Part shown: in pieces, positions 46,355 to 56,600 of the stretch
Position numbering within the stretch: the first letter of the stretch is position 1
How the letters are laid out: each line of letters opens with the position of its first letter
Source: Hevea brasiliensis
Lineage: Eukaryota > Streptophyta > Magnoliopsida > Malpighiales > Euphorbiaceae
NCBI RefSeq assembly: GCF_030052815.1
Contig: NC_079503.1
Location: 53,114,735 to 53,178,734, forward strand
Direction of reading: 5' to 3'
Length of the DNA stretch: 64,000 nucleotides
Position numbers and translations under genes: made by a program
Notes under the pieces: generated by a model
Seen by the model: the letters and a program-made list of their open reading frames with translations, nothing else
Databases searched by the model: none
Told to the model about the DNA's origin: nothing

Positions 46355-49319
46355 CTATGGAAGAAGGGGTGTGAAGCTTATCTAGCTCATGTGATAGACA
46401 CCCAAGTAGGGAGTCCAGCATTGAGAGACATCCCTACAGTATGTGATTTTCTGAATGTGTTTCTTGATGAGTTGCCAGGATTACCTCCAGAAAGGGAGGT
46501 GCAGTTTGAAATAGATGTTATGCCTGGTGTGGATCCAATTTCCATTACTCCGTACAGAATGGCACCTACTAAATTAAAGGAGTTGAAGGTGCAGTTGCAA
46601 GAGTTACTAGAAAAGGGCTTCATTCGCCCTAGTGTGTCACCTTGGGGAGTGCCAGTGTTGTTTGTTAAGAAGAAAGATGACACTCTCCATTTGTGTATAG
46701 ACTACCGGCAGTTGAATAAGGTGACAATAAAGAGTAGATACCCACTACCCTGTATAGATGATTTGTTTGACCAATTAAAGGGTGCAGCTGTGTTATCTAA
46801 AATTGACTTGTGATTGGGGTATTATCAGCTGAAGGTGCAAGAGCAGAGTATCCCTAAAACTTCTTTTAGAATCCGATATGGCCATTATGAGTTCCTGGTC
46901 ATGCCATTCGGGTTAACCAATGCTCCAGCTGCATTTATGGATCTGATGAACACTATCTTCAGACCATACTTAGATTAGTTTGTGGTGGTGTTTATTGATG
47001 ACATCTTAGTGTATTCGAGGAGTGCAGAGGAGCATGATAGACATTTGTGGATTCTACTTCAGACCTTAAGGAAGAAATAGCTATACGCCAAATTGTCGAA
47101 GTGTGAATTTTGGCTGAAGGAAATATCCTTCTTGGGCACATAGTATCGACAGAAGGCATCAAGGTAGATTCCAGTAAAATAAAAGCTATCCTTAATTGGA
47201 AACCACCCAGAAATGTCACAAAAATTCATAGTTTTCAGAATTTAGCTGGATACTATTGCCGATTTGTGAAAGGGTTCTCTATGTTGGCTTCTCCACTGAC
47301 CAAGATGCTTCAAAAAGATGTGAAATTTCAATGGATGGACAAATGCCAGCAGAGTTTTGATGGGTTGAAGAGATGTTTGACTGAGGTTCCAGTCCTTACT
47401 TTACCTACACAGGGTAAAGAATACACAGTTTATAGTGATGCTTCTCACAATGGGTTAGGCTGTGTATTGATGCAAGATCGAAATGTTATTGCATATGCAT
47501 CATGCCAGTTGAAATCGCATGAGAGGAATTATTCGACACATGATTTGGAGCTTACGGCTATTGTATTTGCTCTTAAGATCTGGAGACACTACTTGTATGG
47601 GGAGAAATGCTACATTTACACAGATCATAAGAGTTTGAAGTATCTGGGCACCCAGAAAGAATTGAAAATGAGACAGAGGAGATGGTTAGAACTAATTAAA
47701 GACTATGATTGTCTGATAGACTATCAGCCAGAGAAAGCTAATGTGGTGGCTGATGCCTTAGGTCAGAAGACTATGGTAAGTCTAAGAGTTTCTCCTTTGT
47801 CCATGGTACATGAGTTGAAAGCATTACATGCCAGTTTAGAGGTTAATGATGAGGGACAAACAGTAGTTGCATGGCATTTATAGCCAGTGTTGATTGATCA
47901 TATTAAAATGACTACTCAGAATGATGAGAAATATCAGAAACTATTGTAAGAAGTCTAGCAGGGCAAGAAACTTGAATTCTCAATGAGAGATGATGGTCTA
48001 CTGCCACACTAGGGCATAGTGTGTGTTCCTAATGATGTTAACTTAAGAGAGATCATATTGAAGGAAGCACATAAGTCTCCTTTTGCTATGCACCCTGGTG
48101 GCACTAAGATGTACAGAGGATTAAAAGAGCATTACTGGTCGATGGGTACGAAAAGGGATGTAGCTGATTTTATCTCCAAATGCCTAACTTGTCAGCAAGT
48201 GAAGGCAAAACATCAAGTCCCAGCTGGTTTACTACATCCATTACTAGTGCCTGAGTGGAAATGGGAAAGGATAACTATGGATTTTGTAATGGGACTTCCA
48301 AGAACAAAGGAGAATTATAATGCAGTATGGGTTATAGTTGACAGATTAACCAAGTCTGCTCATTTTCTGCCAGCCCAGATGGACTATAGCTTAGAGAGAT
48401 TGGCGAAATTATACATAGATGAGATTGTGAGATTGCATGGAGTGCCAGTATCAATGTATCTGAGAAAGATCCTAGGTTCACTTCTAAATTCTGGGGCAGT
48501 CTTCAAAGAGCCCTAGGAACTAGATTGAACTTCAGCATGGCATTCCACCGATAGACAGATGGCCAATATGAGAGGGTAATTCAGATATTGGAAGATATGC
48601 TACGGGCTTGTGTAATTAAGTTTGAGGGTAGTTGGGACACACACTTGCCTCTGATTGAGTTTGCTTACAGCAACTGCTACGAATTAAGCATTAGGATGCC
48701 TCCATATGAAGCTCTGTATGGCAGAAAGTGCAAAACTCCCTTGTGTTGAGATGAAGTGGGTGAAAGAAAAATGATTGGCCTAGAGATTGTTCAGTAAACA
48801 GTGGAAAAGATTAGACTTATCAGAGATTGACTGAAGGCTACATCAGACCATTAGAAGTCCTATATCGATCTGAAGAGGCGAGATATTGAGTACACAGTGG
48901 GTGATAAGGTATTCCTCAAGGTTTCCCCTTAGAAGAAAATTATGAGATTTAGCAGAAAAGGGAAATTGAGTCCTCATTCAATTGGACCATATGAGGTTCT
49001 GGAAAGAGTCGGTCCTCTGGCATATCTGTTGGCATTACCTCCAAAGCTAGAAAGAATTCATAGTGTCTTCCATGTGTCCATGTTGAGGAAGTATAGATCT
49101 GACACATCTCATGTTCTATCTATTGAAGAGATTGAGATAAATCCAGACCTCTCATATGAGGAAGAACCAGTAGAGATTCTGGCATATGAGGTAAAGCAGC
49201 TAAGAAACAAGCAGATACCCCTAGTTAAAGTGTTGTGGAACCATCATTCAGGCCAGGAAGTTACTTGGGAATGAGAGGAGGATATGAGGAGGCAGCACCC
49301 ACAGTTGTTTAGAGACTAA
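46355..49319 (+). pseudogene. Gypsy A3 pol: RT, RNase H, integrase, chromodomain (most complete copy)
   Basis: Best preserved family-A pol. RT begins [15 protein letters not shown] and is open from 46391 to TGA 46811-46813. FIDD lies at 46991-47002. A 1-bp loss near 47136 shifts the frame in the SFLGHIVS segment. From 47110 to 47883 RNase H is open and complete: [13 protein letters not shown] (Asp), [18 protein letters not shown] (Glu), [11 protein letters not shown] (Asp), ANVVADAL. Integrase from 48019 has [19 protein letters not shown] and MDFVMGLP. The VSDRDP stretch is damaged by a small deletion near 48454. TAG at 48552-48554 and TAA at 48795-48797 occupy conserved Gln codons, and TAG near 48930 replaces Trp of SPW. 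FIGPYEVLERVG-like text and the VKQLRNKQIPLVKVLW chromodomain end the protein. No gag or protease. Confidence 0.94.
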
Positions 49320-49352
49320 AACAAGGTAAAATTTTGAGAAAAAATTTATTTT

Positions 49353-49375
49353 AAGGGGGGGGGGGAGGGGAGAAT
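49353..49375 (+). other. Polypurine tract of internal A3, expanded G run
   Basis: AAGGGGGG followed by more G, A, GGGG and AGAAT, immediately before TGTAATACCCC. The run of 11 G (49355-49365) is much longer than in A1 (GGAGGGG). Confidence 0.82.
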
Positions 49376-50460
49376 TGTAATACCCCTATATTAAGTAGCC
49401 TATGCATTCTACTGTTCCGGTGACCGATGTCTATTTGAATAGCTAGGATGTCTGGAACTACACTTAAATGATAGTGAAGAGACATAAAATGATGAAATAC
49501 ATGATAGGAAAATATAAGAAAAATAAAAAGAGATGAAATGCAATTAGGTTAAATGAGCCAGAAACCATAGCGATGGAGGATCGCCGCAGGAAGTTGCGAC
49601 GAATATAATTGCTGACTCCTAGACTGCAGGGAACCCTAGGAAATATTTTTGGGACATGATTAAATGTTGACTGAGGTATAATTGACATTGAAAATGTCAA
49701 AAAAAAATTAGTAAGTCAGCATAAATGAAAACGAAAAATCAAGAAACCGATAAAAATTGGTGTTATCGAAAAATCGGGAATACAAATAGTGGAAGTTTAG
49801 TGGCATAATGGCAAAATTAAGGAATTTTGATTATTTAAATCATTAACTAAACCTTAGTGCTCCACTAACTATAATTAAGGGACATATATAAGCCTTAGTG
49901 GATAGAAATTTTCATCATCTTCAACCTCTCCAAAAATCAGCCGAACTGAGCCTCCATTGAAACACCATGGCCGAAGCTTGAACACCCTCTATGCACCCGT
50001 GTTCTAACCATCTTTCACCATAATCTCTTCATTAAAGCTTGCATACACAACTTGGCAAAGAGATTGGCAGCAAGAAGGAAGGGATTTGATGAGTTTTTAA
50101 CAAGCTTCAAAATAGGTAAGCGCTCATTTCCTCTCCCTTTCTTCATTAATATTAGTCATAGTATTGAGATGAGTTGATTTGTTGAAGAAATTGAAGGATT
50201 TGATGAGTTATGGAGATGTTCCATTTTCAGAAGCCATGGAAATTCAAAGTATTTATTTTATTTTTTTCATGTAATTGATGGGAAATAATGTTGATTAGGG
50301 TTATAAGAGGTTTTGGCAAATGAATTTCTTGTGTATGCTTAAATTGAGTGAGTTGGAGTCAGGTTGTGAATTGTATATGGAAGATTGAAGCAAATGTATA
50401 ATTGGGAAGCTTTGACGTACTTAGGAAAGTATAAATTTTATGTATATTGATATTGATTAA
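49376..50460 (+). mobile_element. LTR-A4, first 1085 bp
   Basis: Family A LTR after the A3 PPT, matching LTR-A3 to ATTGATATTGATTAA. An internal deletion of about 100 bp (near 49787) removes the GGGCCATTTTGGTCATTTGA segment. TATA lies at 49885-49891. The rest is replaced by element G from 50461. Confidence 0.9.
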
Positions 50461-51513
50461 TGATACACTTAAATTGTATAGATGTTTTTAAACACAATTG
50501 TATACTATTTCATAGCATTTAGGCAAGTATTTTCATGCATAATAGTTGATTTCATTAATTTTTGTAATTTCTATTGTAAAGCCCTTAATTCCATGTTTTC
50601 TGCATCATTTTAGGTGTTTGGGTGAAGCCCCAGATGTATAAGAGTGCAAAGGAAAGCTTGGAGGAGTCAAGAGATAGAGAATTGTTTTTGATACAAAGTA
50701 CATGGGTCATGTAAACCAAGCCCTAGACCCGTGTAACTCTCTGCCAGAAGAAAGCCAAGAGAATCGATGAGAAACACAAGTACACAAGTCATGTAAGTAG
50801 ACCCGTGTAATCTGCAGGGGCCCGTGTAAGTCTCTGTCAGGCGCAAGCATGAAGAACCTTATGGGAACAACAGTACACGACCCGCATAATAAGGCCCGTG
50901 TAGTTGACACAGACCCGTGTACCTTTCTGTGCCAATACAAGATTCCACAATTCTCCTCTAGCAAGTTACATGACCTGACATGCAGGGACCCGTGTAGTGA
51001 CACACAAGCCGTGTACTATGCTGCAGCTAGTTTTGTAACTCGAATTCCCCTCCTATTTTCTGATTCAAATGAGACCCCTAAAACCTTTTGGATTCAAAAT
51101 GACCTAACCCTAGAGCAACCAATATAAATAGAAAAGAAAACATCAGAAGAAGCGTCGTCGAGAGTGCTGCTGAAGGTTGCTGCTGTCTGGCTCTGCATCA
51201 GTACCAAAAGAAGTTTTTCAGCTGAAGCTCCAGAAGATCAAAGCTACAAACTATCTTCGATTCCTTCGTTTTATCTCCCTTGACAGATTTCTATTGCTTT
51301 ATTTATTTTACATGATTTTCTTTTTACTGTTTTTACCTTTCATCATGATGTTTGCTGAACTCACCATGAGTAAGTAGTTTCCTTATTCTGGATTTGGGAG
51401 AGTAATGCTTATAATTATTATTATGGATGAACATTAAGGTTTATTTACTGGATTTGAGATTCATTTCTTGATTTAATTTATGGTCATCTTAATGCATGCT
51501 ATGTGATGGTACC
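50461..51513 (+). mobile_element. Fragment G: LTR of a different gypsy lineage (Tat/Ogre-like, tentative)
   Basis: Begins TGATACACTTAAATTG exactly where LTR-A4 stops, after ATTAA. It contains many scattered ACCCGTGTA / TACACGGG motifs (50700-51015), a TATAAATA box at 51123-51130 and a leader with CATCAGAAGAAGC. It resembles no other family in the window. The lineage call rests on general LTR style only. It is cut on the right by LTR-E, and no internal region is visible. Confidence 0.6.
51123..51130 (+). promoter_or_regulatory. TATA box of fragment G
   Basis: TATAAATAGAAAAG after CAACCAA, about 20 bp before the CATCAGAAGAAG leader. Confidence 0.5.
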
Positions 51514-51946
51514 TATAACACCCCTATTAGCATAGCTGAGTATATTTCACTGTTCCGGTAATCGGTGTTAGTCCGGACAATTAAAAGAATTAGAACCACG
51601 TCTAAGACACCTAGTTAAGCCCTGAATACAAATAATTAGTAATTGTCGAATAGTTAAGTATAAATAAGAAAAACGAAACACAAGAAGTTAAATGAGCCGG
51701 GAGTCACGGCGATGGGTGACCTTCTCGGGAATGACTGCGAGCTTAGTCTAAACTCAAATTTTGAATCATAAAATGTGATGCTGTAGTCCTTAGGACTATT
51801 GCGAACATAGTGGAAAAGAGAAAATCATAGAAAAGAATTGCTAAGCAGGTTAAATAATTAGGCTAGGGATCCGGAAGAAATATCAAATAACTTGCAAACC
51901 AGATTGAACCAGCGAGGGGCAATTTGGTCAGTTCTCCCTAGGATTC
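51514..51946 (+). mobile_element. LTR-E: first ~430 bp of a family D LTR
   Basis: TATAACACCCCTATTAGCAT and onward match the reverse complement of 42604-42170. Shared parts include CTGTTCCGGTAATCGGTG, TTAAATGAGCCGGGAGTCAC and GGCAATTTGGTCA. The match ends after CCCTAGGAT. The usual TG start is TA. The remainder of the LTR is absent. Confidence 0.85.
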
Positions 51947-52820
51947 AAGAACAGAAGTTCTCGGTATATTCTCGAGGGTTCATTACATTTTACAGGTTAT
52001 TATTATTATCATTTCATTTCATTATTTATAGAAACTCAATGAGTTTCAAAATTTACCTGAATCACTTGTTTCGACTGTCCATCCGTCTGAGGATGATAAG
52101 TCGTACTGATATCTCTAAGCTTATAGGAATTACTGTGGTACAGGTAATTCACATTAATATATCTGAGTCACTGACTCTAGCTACCTTACAAGTGTAGTCG
52201 TTTGATAGGCTAGTTCTGAAGTTTTAAATTTCTGACAAAAATTTTCACATTTATTTCCAGTAATAGTACTCTATTCGGGTGCAACTGTATCAATTTATAG
52301 ATTACTTACAAATATTCTTAATTTATTATACCACGAGGAAGCACGTAGCTCTACACAATAATCCGTGTCGGTACTATAATCTGCAGCTTACAATACAAAC
52401 ATCGAGAACATTATATAGTCACTACGTTATAACCTCATGGACTAGGTTTTCTAACATCTTATCTTTCTCGAATCCACTAATATCCTAATCCGATTCTGAT
52501 TCCAATATCCATTAATAATTACTAGCAGTAACATCTTTGCCCTCATCTAGAGCAATTCTATTACTGTAACTTACTTTTAGGTCCTCTTGCCTTACATTAA
52601 GTAGGCTTGCCAATTAGCTTTATAATTTATAGTATGTTAGAAAATACTTTTAGCTAACAATTCTTCCAAAATTAATGTCAATCATACTTGTTATTATAGT
52701 TTTGATCCTAAAAGACTAGTCACTAACGCATCAAAATTTATTCCCCTGTAAAGGAATAGCAACAAAACATATAATTCTGACACTAACAGACAACTAAGTA
52801 GTGCTGGGATCAAATAATAA
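51947..52820. other. Rearranged, mostly unassigned stretch with an integrase scrap
   Basis: From 51947 to 52056 I recognise nothing. 52057-52122 on the minus strand codes for an integrase scrap (next entry). 52123-52820 is AT-rich with stops in all frames. Within it 52707-52741 nearly matches 36071-36105 of element D. The last ~50 bp next to gag read like a broken protease start (GKFLIF then a stop and LLFDPS). Confidence 0.5.
52057..52122 (-). pseudogene. Gypsy integrase scrap
   Basis: The minus strand reads KLRDISTTYHPQTDGQSKQVIQ in two pieces, KLRDISTTYH and PQTDGQSKQVIQ. This is the region before the catalytic Glu, here changed to Lys (SKQ instead of SER). The Gln of HPQTDG is intact, unlike in the A and C copies. 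Flanking codons run into stops. It is probably part of element F or of another element lost in the rearrangement. Confidence 0.8.
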
Positions 52821-53468
52821 CTAATTGTTTCTTTCAAAAATTAAGAACTTACCAGCAGCTACATCTGAAATTTCTGCTCTTTCTCCTTGGCGCATAGTGG
52901 ACGCTCTGACTGGTGCGCTACTATATTCGGGTTGATTCACTGTGTTATAGTGGTGAGGAGTACCAACTCTATTTCTATCTCGACTCTGACTAACGGTCTG
53001 TGAACTCCGGAAAGCAGATCGAGGTGCTCTAGTACAATCTTTAGCAAAGTGTCCAAGTTTTCCACAATTGTAGCAGGCTCCAGAGGCCCTTCGACAAATA
53101 CCTCCATGTAGCTTACCACAAACATGGTAGAAACGGGCAGAATAGGAACTTCTGGTTGTTCGACGACTAGATCTTGGTGTTCTCTGCCCTGATGATCCGC
53201 CTCTATCATATCTCTGAGCTCGGGATTTCTCAAATTTTTTTCTCTTCCCCAAATTACTGTTCGAGTTCTAACCCATAGGTTTCTCCCTCTTCTTTATTTC
53301 ACACTGCCCTTGTGGGGGTTGGGTCTATACTTGGGCTTGGGATGACAGATTATCAGCCATTTGTTGGAAGAAAGTGGCCATTTGTGCAGTAATTTGTATT
53401 GGTAAAAGTGGTACAGTTGGGCCTTCGACACTTTGTGGAGTTGGGGCCTCAACTTGTACTTCTGCCAT
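52821..53468 (-). pseudogene. Gypsy gag remnant of element F
   Basis: Minus-strand gag starting MAEVQVEAPTPQ (ATG at 53468-53466), with TAQMATFFQQMADNLSSQAQ, then stops. The whole capsid core is missing. From 53252 to 52821 an open frame covers the basic, Arg/Ser-rich linker and the two zinc knuckles. The first is damaged (FYHVCGKLHGGIC, first Cys replaced by Tyr) and the second is intact (CYNCGKLGHFAKDC). The end reads SDVAAGKFLIF, the start of protease, and then stops. The same domain order is found in D. Confidence 0.88.
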
Positions 53469-53690
53469 TACGGACTATTCTATTGTCTCATTCTTCTCTT
53501 CCATATCTTTTCACAAGATCTTCTATTCCTGTACAACTAACATAAGGAGATTCCTCTCCATTAGTTCATATTTATGATGTAAATGTACTATATGTATCAA
53601 ACATTTGAGCAGTTATAGTTACCGACAAAAAGATTTCAAATTCACAGTTCGAAATTTACTTTAAAACCATTGCTCCAATACCACAAAACA
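53469..53690 (-). other. Leader and primer-binding site of element F
   Basis: The minus strand reads TGTTTTGTGGTATTGGAGCA after the LTR. This is a diverged PBS (TGGTATTGGAGC against TGGTATCAGAGC), followed by leader text related to that of A1 and A3 (ATAAATATGAACTAATGGAG, GGAATCTCCTTATGTTA). Confidence 0.78.
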
Positions 53691-56600
53691 TGTCACACCC
53701 TACTCCCCTATAAGATGTAACATGATCCCGTAGTATACCTAATGAATTACCGTACTTCTCCTACCGATAATCCATTAAATATACTACAAGGGATTTTAAA
53801 ACAATTTTTAGGAAATTTAAGTCATATATTAAAATCTGGTGTTATAAAATTTTTTCAAAATTTCAGCAAAGTGCCGGCTGTATTTTGAGAAAACAGTTCT
53901 TCAATCCTGCAAAAGAAAATTCTTCCAATATGTTTTCTCAAATATAACTCCAATAAACTTTATTTCAATTCACAATTCAATTCTCAATAAACAATAAATT
54001 CATTTTACAACACTAATCTCATCATAAAGAAACATTTCATTGATTACAAGACTCAAAATTTATAATACAAAACTATTCAAGTAAATGAAATCTCAAATTT
54101 ATATTTACAATAATTTACATTTAATTACATACCAAAATGTTTTATAAGAGTTTTTATACAACTGCTCAATTAGTTTACATACATATTATTACATGCATAC
54201 ATCAAAACCTATGTACATGGGTATACCTATAATATACCTGGAGCTGATCTGAAAGTGTCTTCAAAGAAACTTCCTCACTGCTCTATGCTCTTCTTACCTG
54301 CGACAGCATACAAAGCTATCGCTGAGTGGTGAACTCAGTGGTGCACAACTATAATTTAAAACATAGTACAATATACATTGACAAAATTTACAGTAAATAA
54401 TTTGAGAATCTGAATACTCATAAAATTCTAAAACTAAAAATATTCATTGCCAATAATGTGAATCATTTGTATAAAATGACTTTGATCACGAAATTCAATT
54501 TATCAAATCATAACTAACCATTTAGGTAATTCCAACAAAATCAATTATACATAAATCATAATTGAAATCACAATTCTTTACCATTCAAAAATATTCTGTG
54601 TCTCAAAAACCATGTATCTCAAAAATCATTCTTTATCTCACTAACTATGCAAGATTAATCCGAAAGGGCCATATTCGATGTGATTCAAACTCCCTATGGT
54701 CGGGGAGGTCGAATCATCGTGCACAGTACGATCACAATAATGAATCTTCCGCAAGGGCCATAACGATAAAATAAACTTAGATCTAACCTCAAATTAGAGG
54801 AAAATCTAAGCCTGTGCACGTACCATGGTAATCAAAATACAACTAACTCCATTGTCTTCTCAACAAATGAGAGAGACGGGTAATAACCTAGTCAAGCATC
54901 TATAGTGAGATATAAAATAATATCACAATCCTTTTAGTGAGGATAAATCATAATATAATTCGATTCAAATTCAATTCCAATATCCAATAATTTTTATGCT
55001 CATCATAATTCAAATCATAAATTTGCATTTTCCATGAAAATTACCATCACAATTAAAAACATGTTCTATCACAATTTTCCAAAACATAATTTATTCAATC
55101 CATAACAATGTTTAATACTTGTGGAAATAACATTTCACAAAGCTAAATTCATAAATACTATAACAATTTTCAATAATCATTGAATTAAATCCAATGCTTG
55201 TTAAACATAATACATAAGAAAAATATGTCATTTAATCATATGAAATATTCAAACAAAATTAGTTAAAAACTAGTTGTGCACAAACCTCTGATAATTGTCT
55301 CTTGGCTCTGACTCAGTGTTTCCTTCCCCTTCCCTGAGTCTTTGCTAACTGAGAAACACAATTTGAAGTATTTCAGTACTCATTTAAACTGTCTCTAAGA
55401 ATAAGGTTCAATAATTAATTTATCGAATTCTATTATTTCCTTAGTCAACCTAATATGTCGACCTCGATGCGTTCTAGGTAAATTCGGTTTTAATGTTACT
55501 AATATGTCACATTCAATATCTTTTAGGGTTGGTACATATTACCAAATTCATTTCCATGTATCTTGCATTTTCTTGCAATTTGCTGGATTCCAGGATACTA
55601 GTTTGACCTAGCCGGACGACCTAGTTCTCTCAGTTTTTGGGTTTTGGTCAAAATTACAAACTTGTAGATCTATATCTTATTGCATGCCGGGCAAAATTTC
55701 AGGTCATTTTGAGTTATGTAGACCAAGTTATGGTCATTTTACTATTGTTGGTCAAATTGCATCAAAATTGGTCACTTTAGGTCATTTTAGGTCAATTTTG
55801 GTTCGGCCAGTTTTTGGACCCGAACTTATGCAAGTTATTTGACTTGCTTATGGTCATTTCTGGGCTTTGGTGTCTTCATAAGACTTGTAGATATGGGTCT
55901 TAACTATTCATGGTCAAAATTTCAGGTCAATTGGACCTGTTTTGAGTGAGTTATGGCCTAAAAACTAACTGCTGCCCAATTGGTAAATTTTCAGGCCTTT
56001 ATTGCACTTAATCCGGATTTGGTCATTTTTCAAGCTACCTTGCAAGCAGAATTTTGGCAAGCTTCCTTCATGAAAGTGTGCACATTTTGTGCCTAGTTTC
56101 ACCTCCAATTGGTCTCATACCAATTGGGGCCACACAATTAAAGTTATAGGCCTAAAACTGAAACTGCCTTATTGCATTTCTTGCATACACATCAAGCATC
56201 ACTTTTAACACTCACCAAACTTAACATTCAAATCAATTCTGGTTGTACCACAACCTAAACATAATTCATAACACATTATAGGTCATTTTGGCAGCTTACA
56301 ATTACATTCAACATACACCAACAAGTGTAGAATTTTTTCAATCCAATTTACAACAATTCAATCACCTTTTTATGCTCATTTACATGTCCCACTTAACACC
56401 ACCTTACACAAACTCAAAGTGCCATAAAAACCAACACATTTTAACATCATTATTCCATAAACTAAGCATGAATTCCAGCATTCCTCAAGAGTTAGCAAAC
56501 TGCCACAATGGTACACTTACATTCCATTACTTTCCAAGCTTTAAATCTCATTTTACACTTACATATACTAAGTATACATTACCCAAACAATTTTCTACAC

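Noticed and set aside
50849..51127. 92-codon open frame in fragment G
   Set aside because: It spans the repeated ACCCGTGTA words of an LTR-like region and shows no domain or conserved start.
52840..52860. GTAAGT splice donor after the F gag knuckles, suggesting an intron-containing gene
   Set aside because: The same position in D reads GTATTT, the text reads on as a protease start, and no acceptor with coding continuation is visible.
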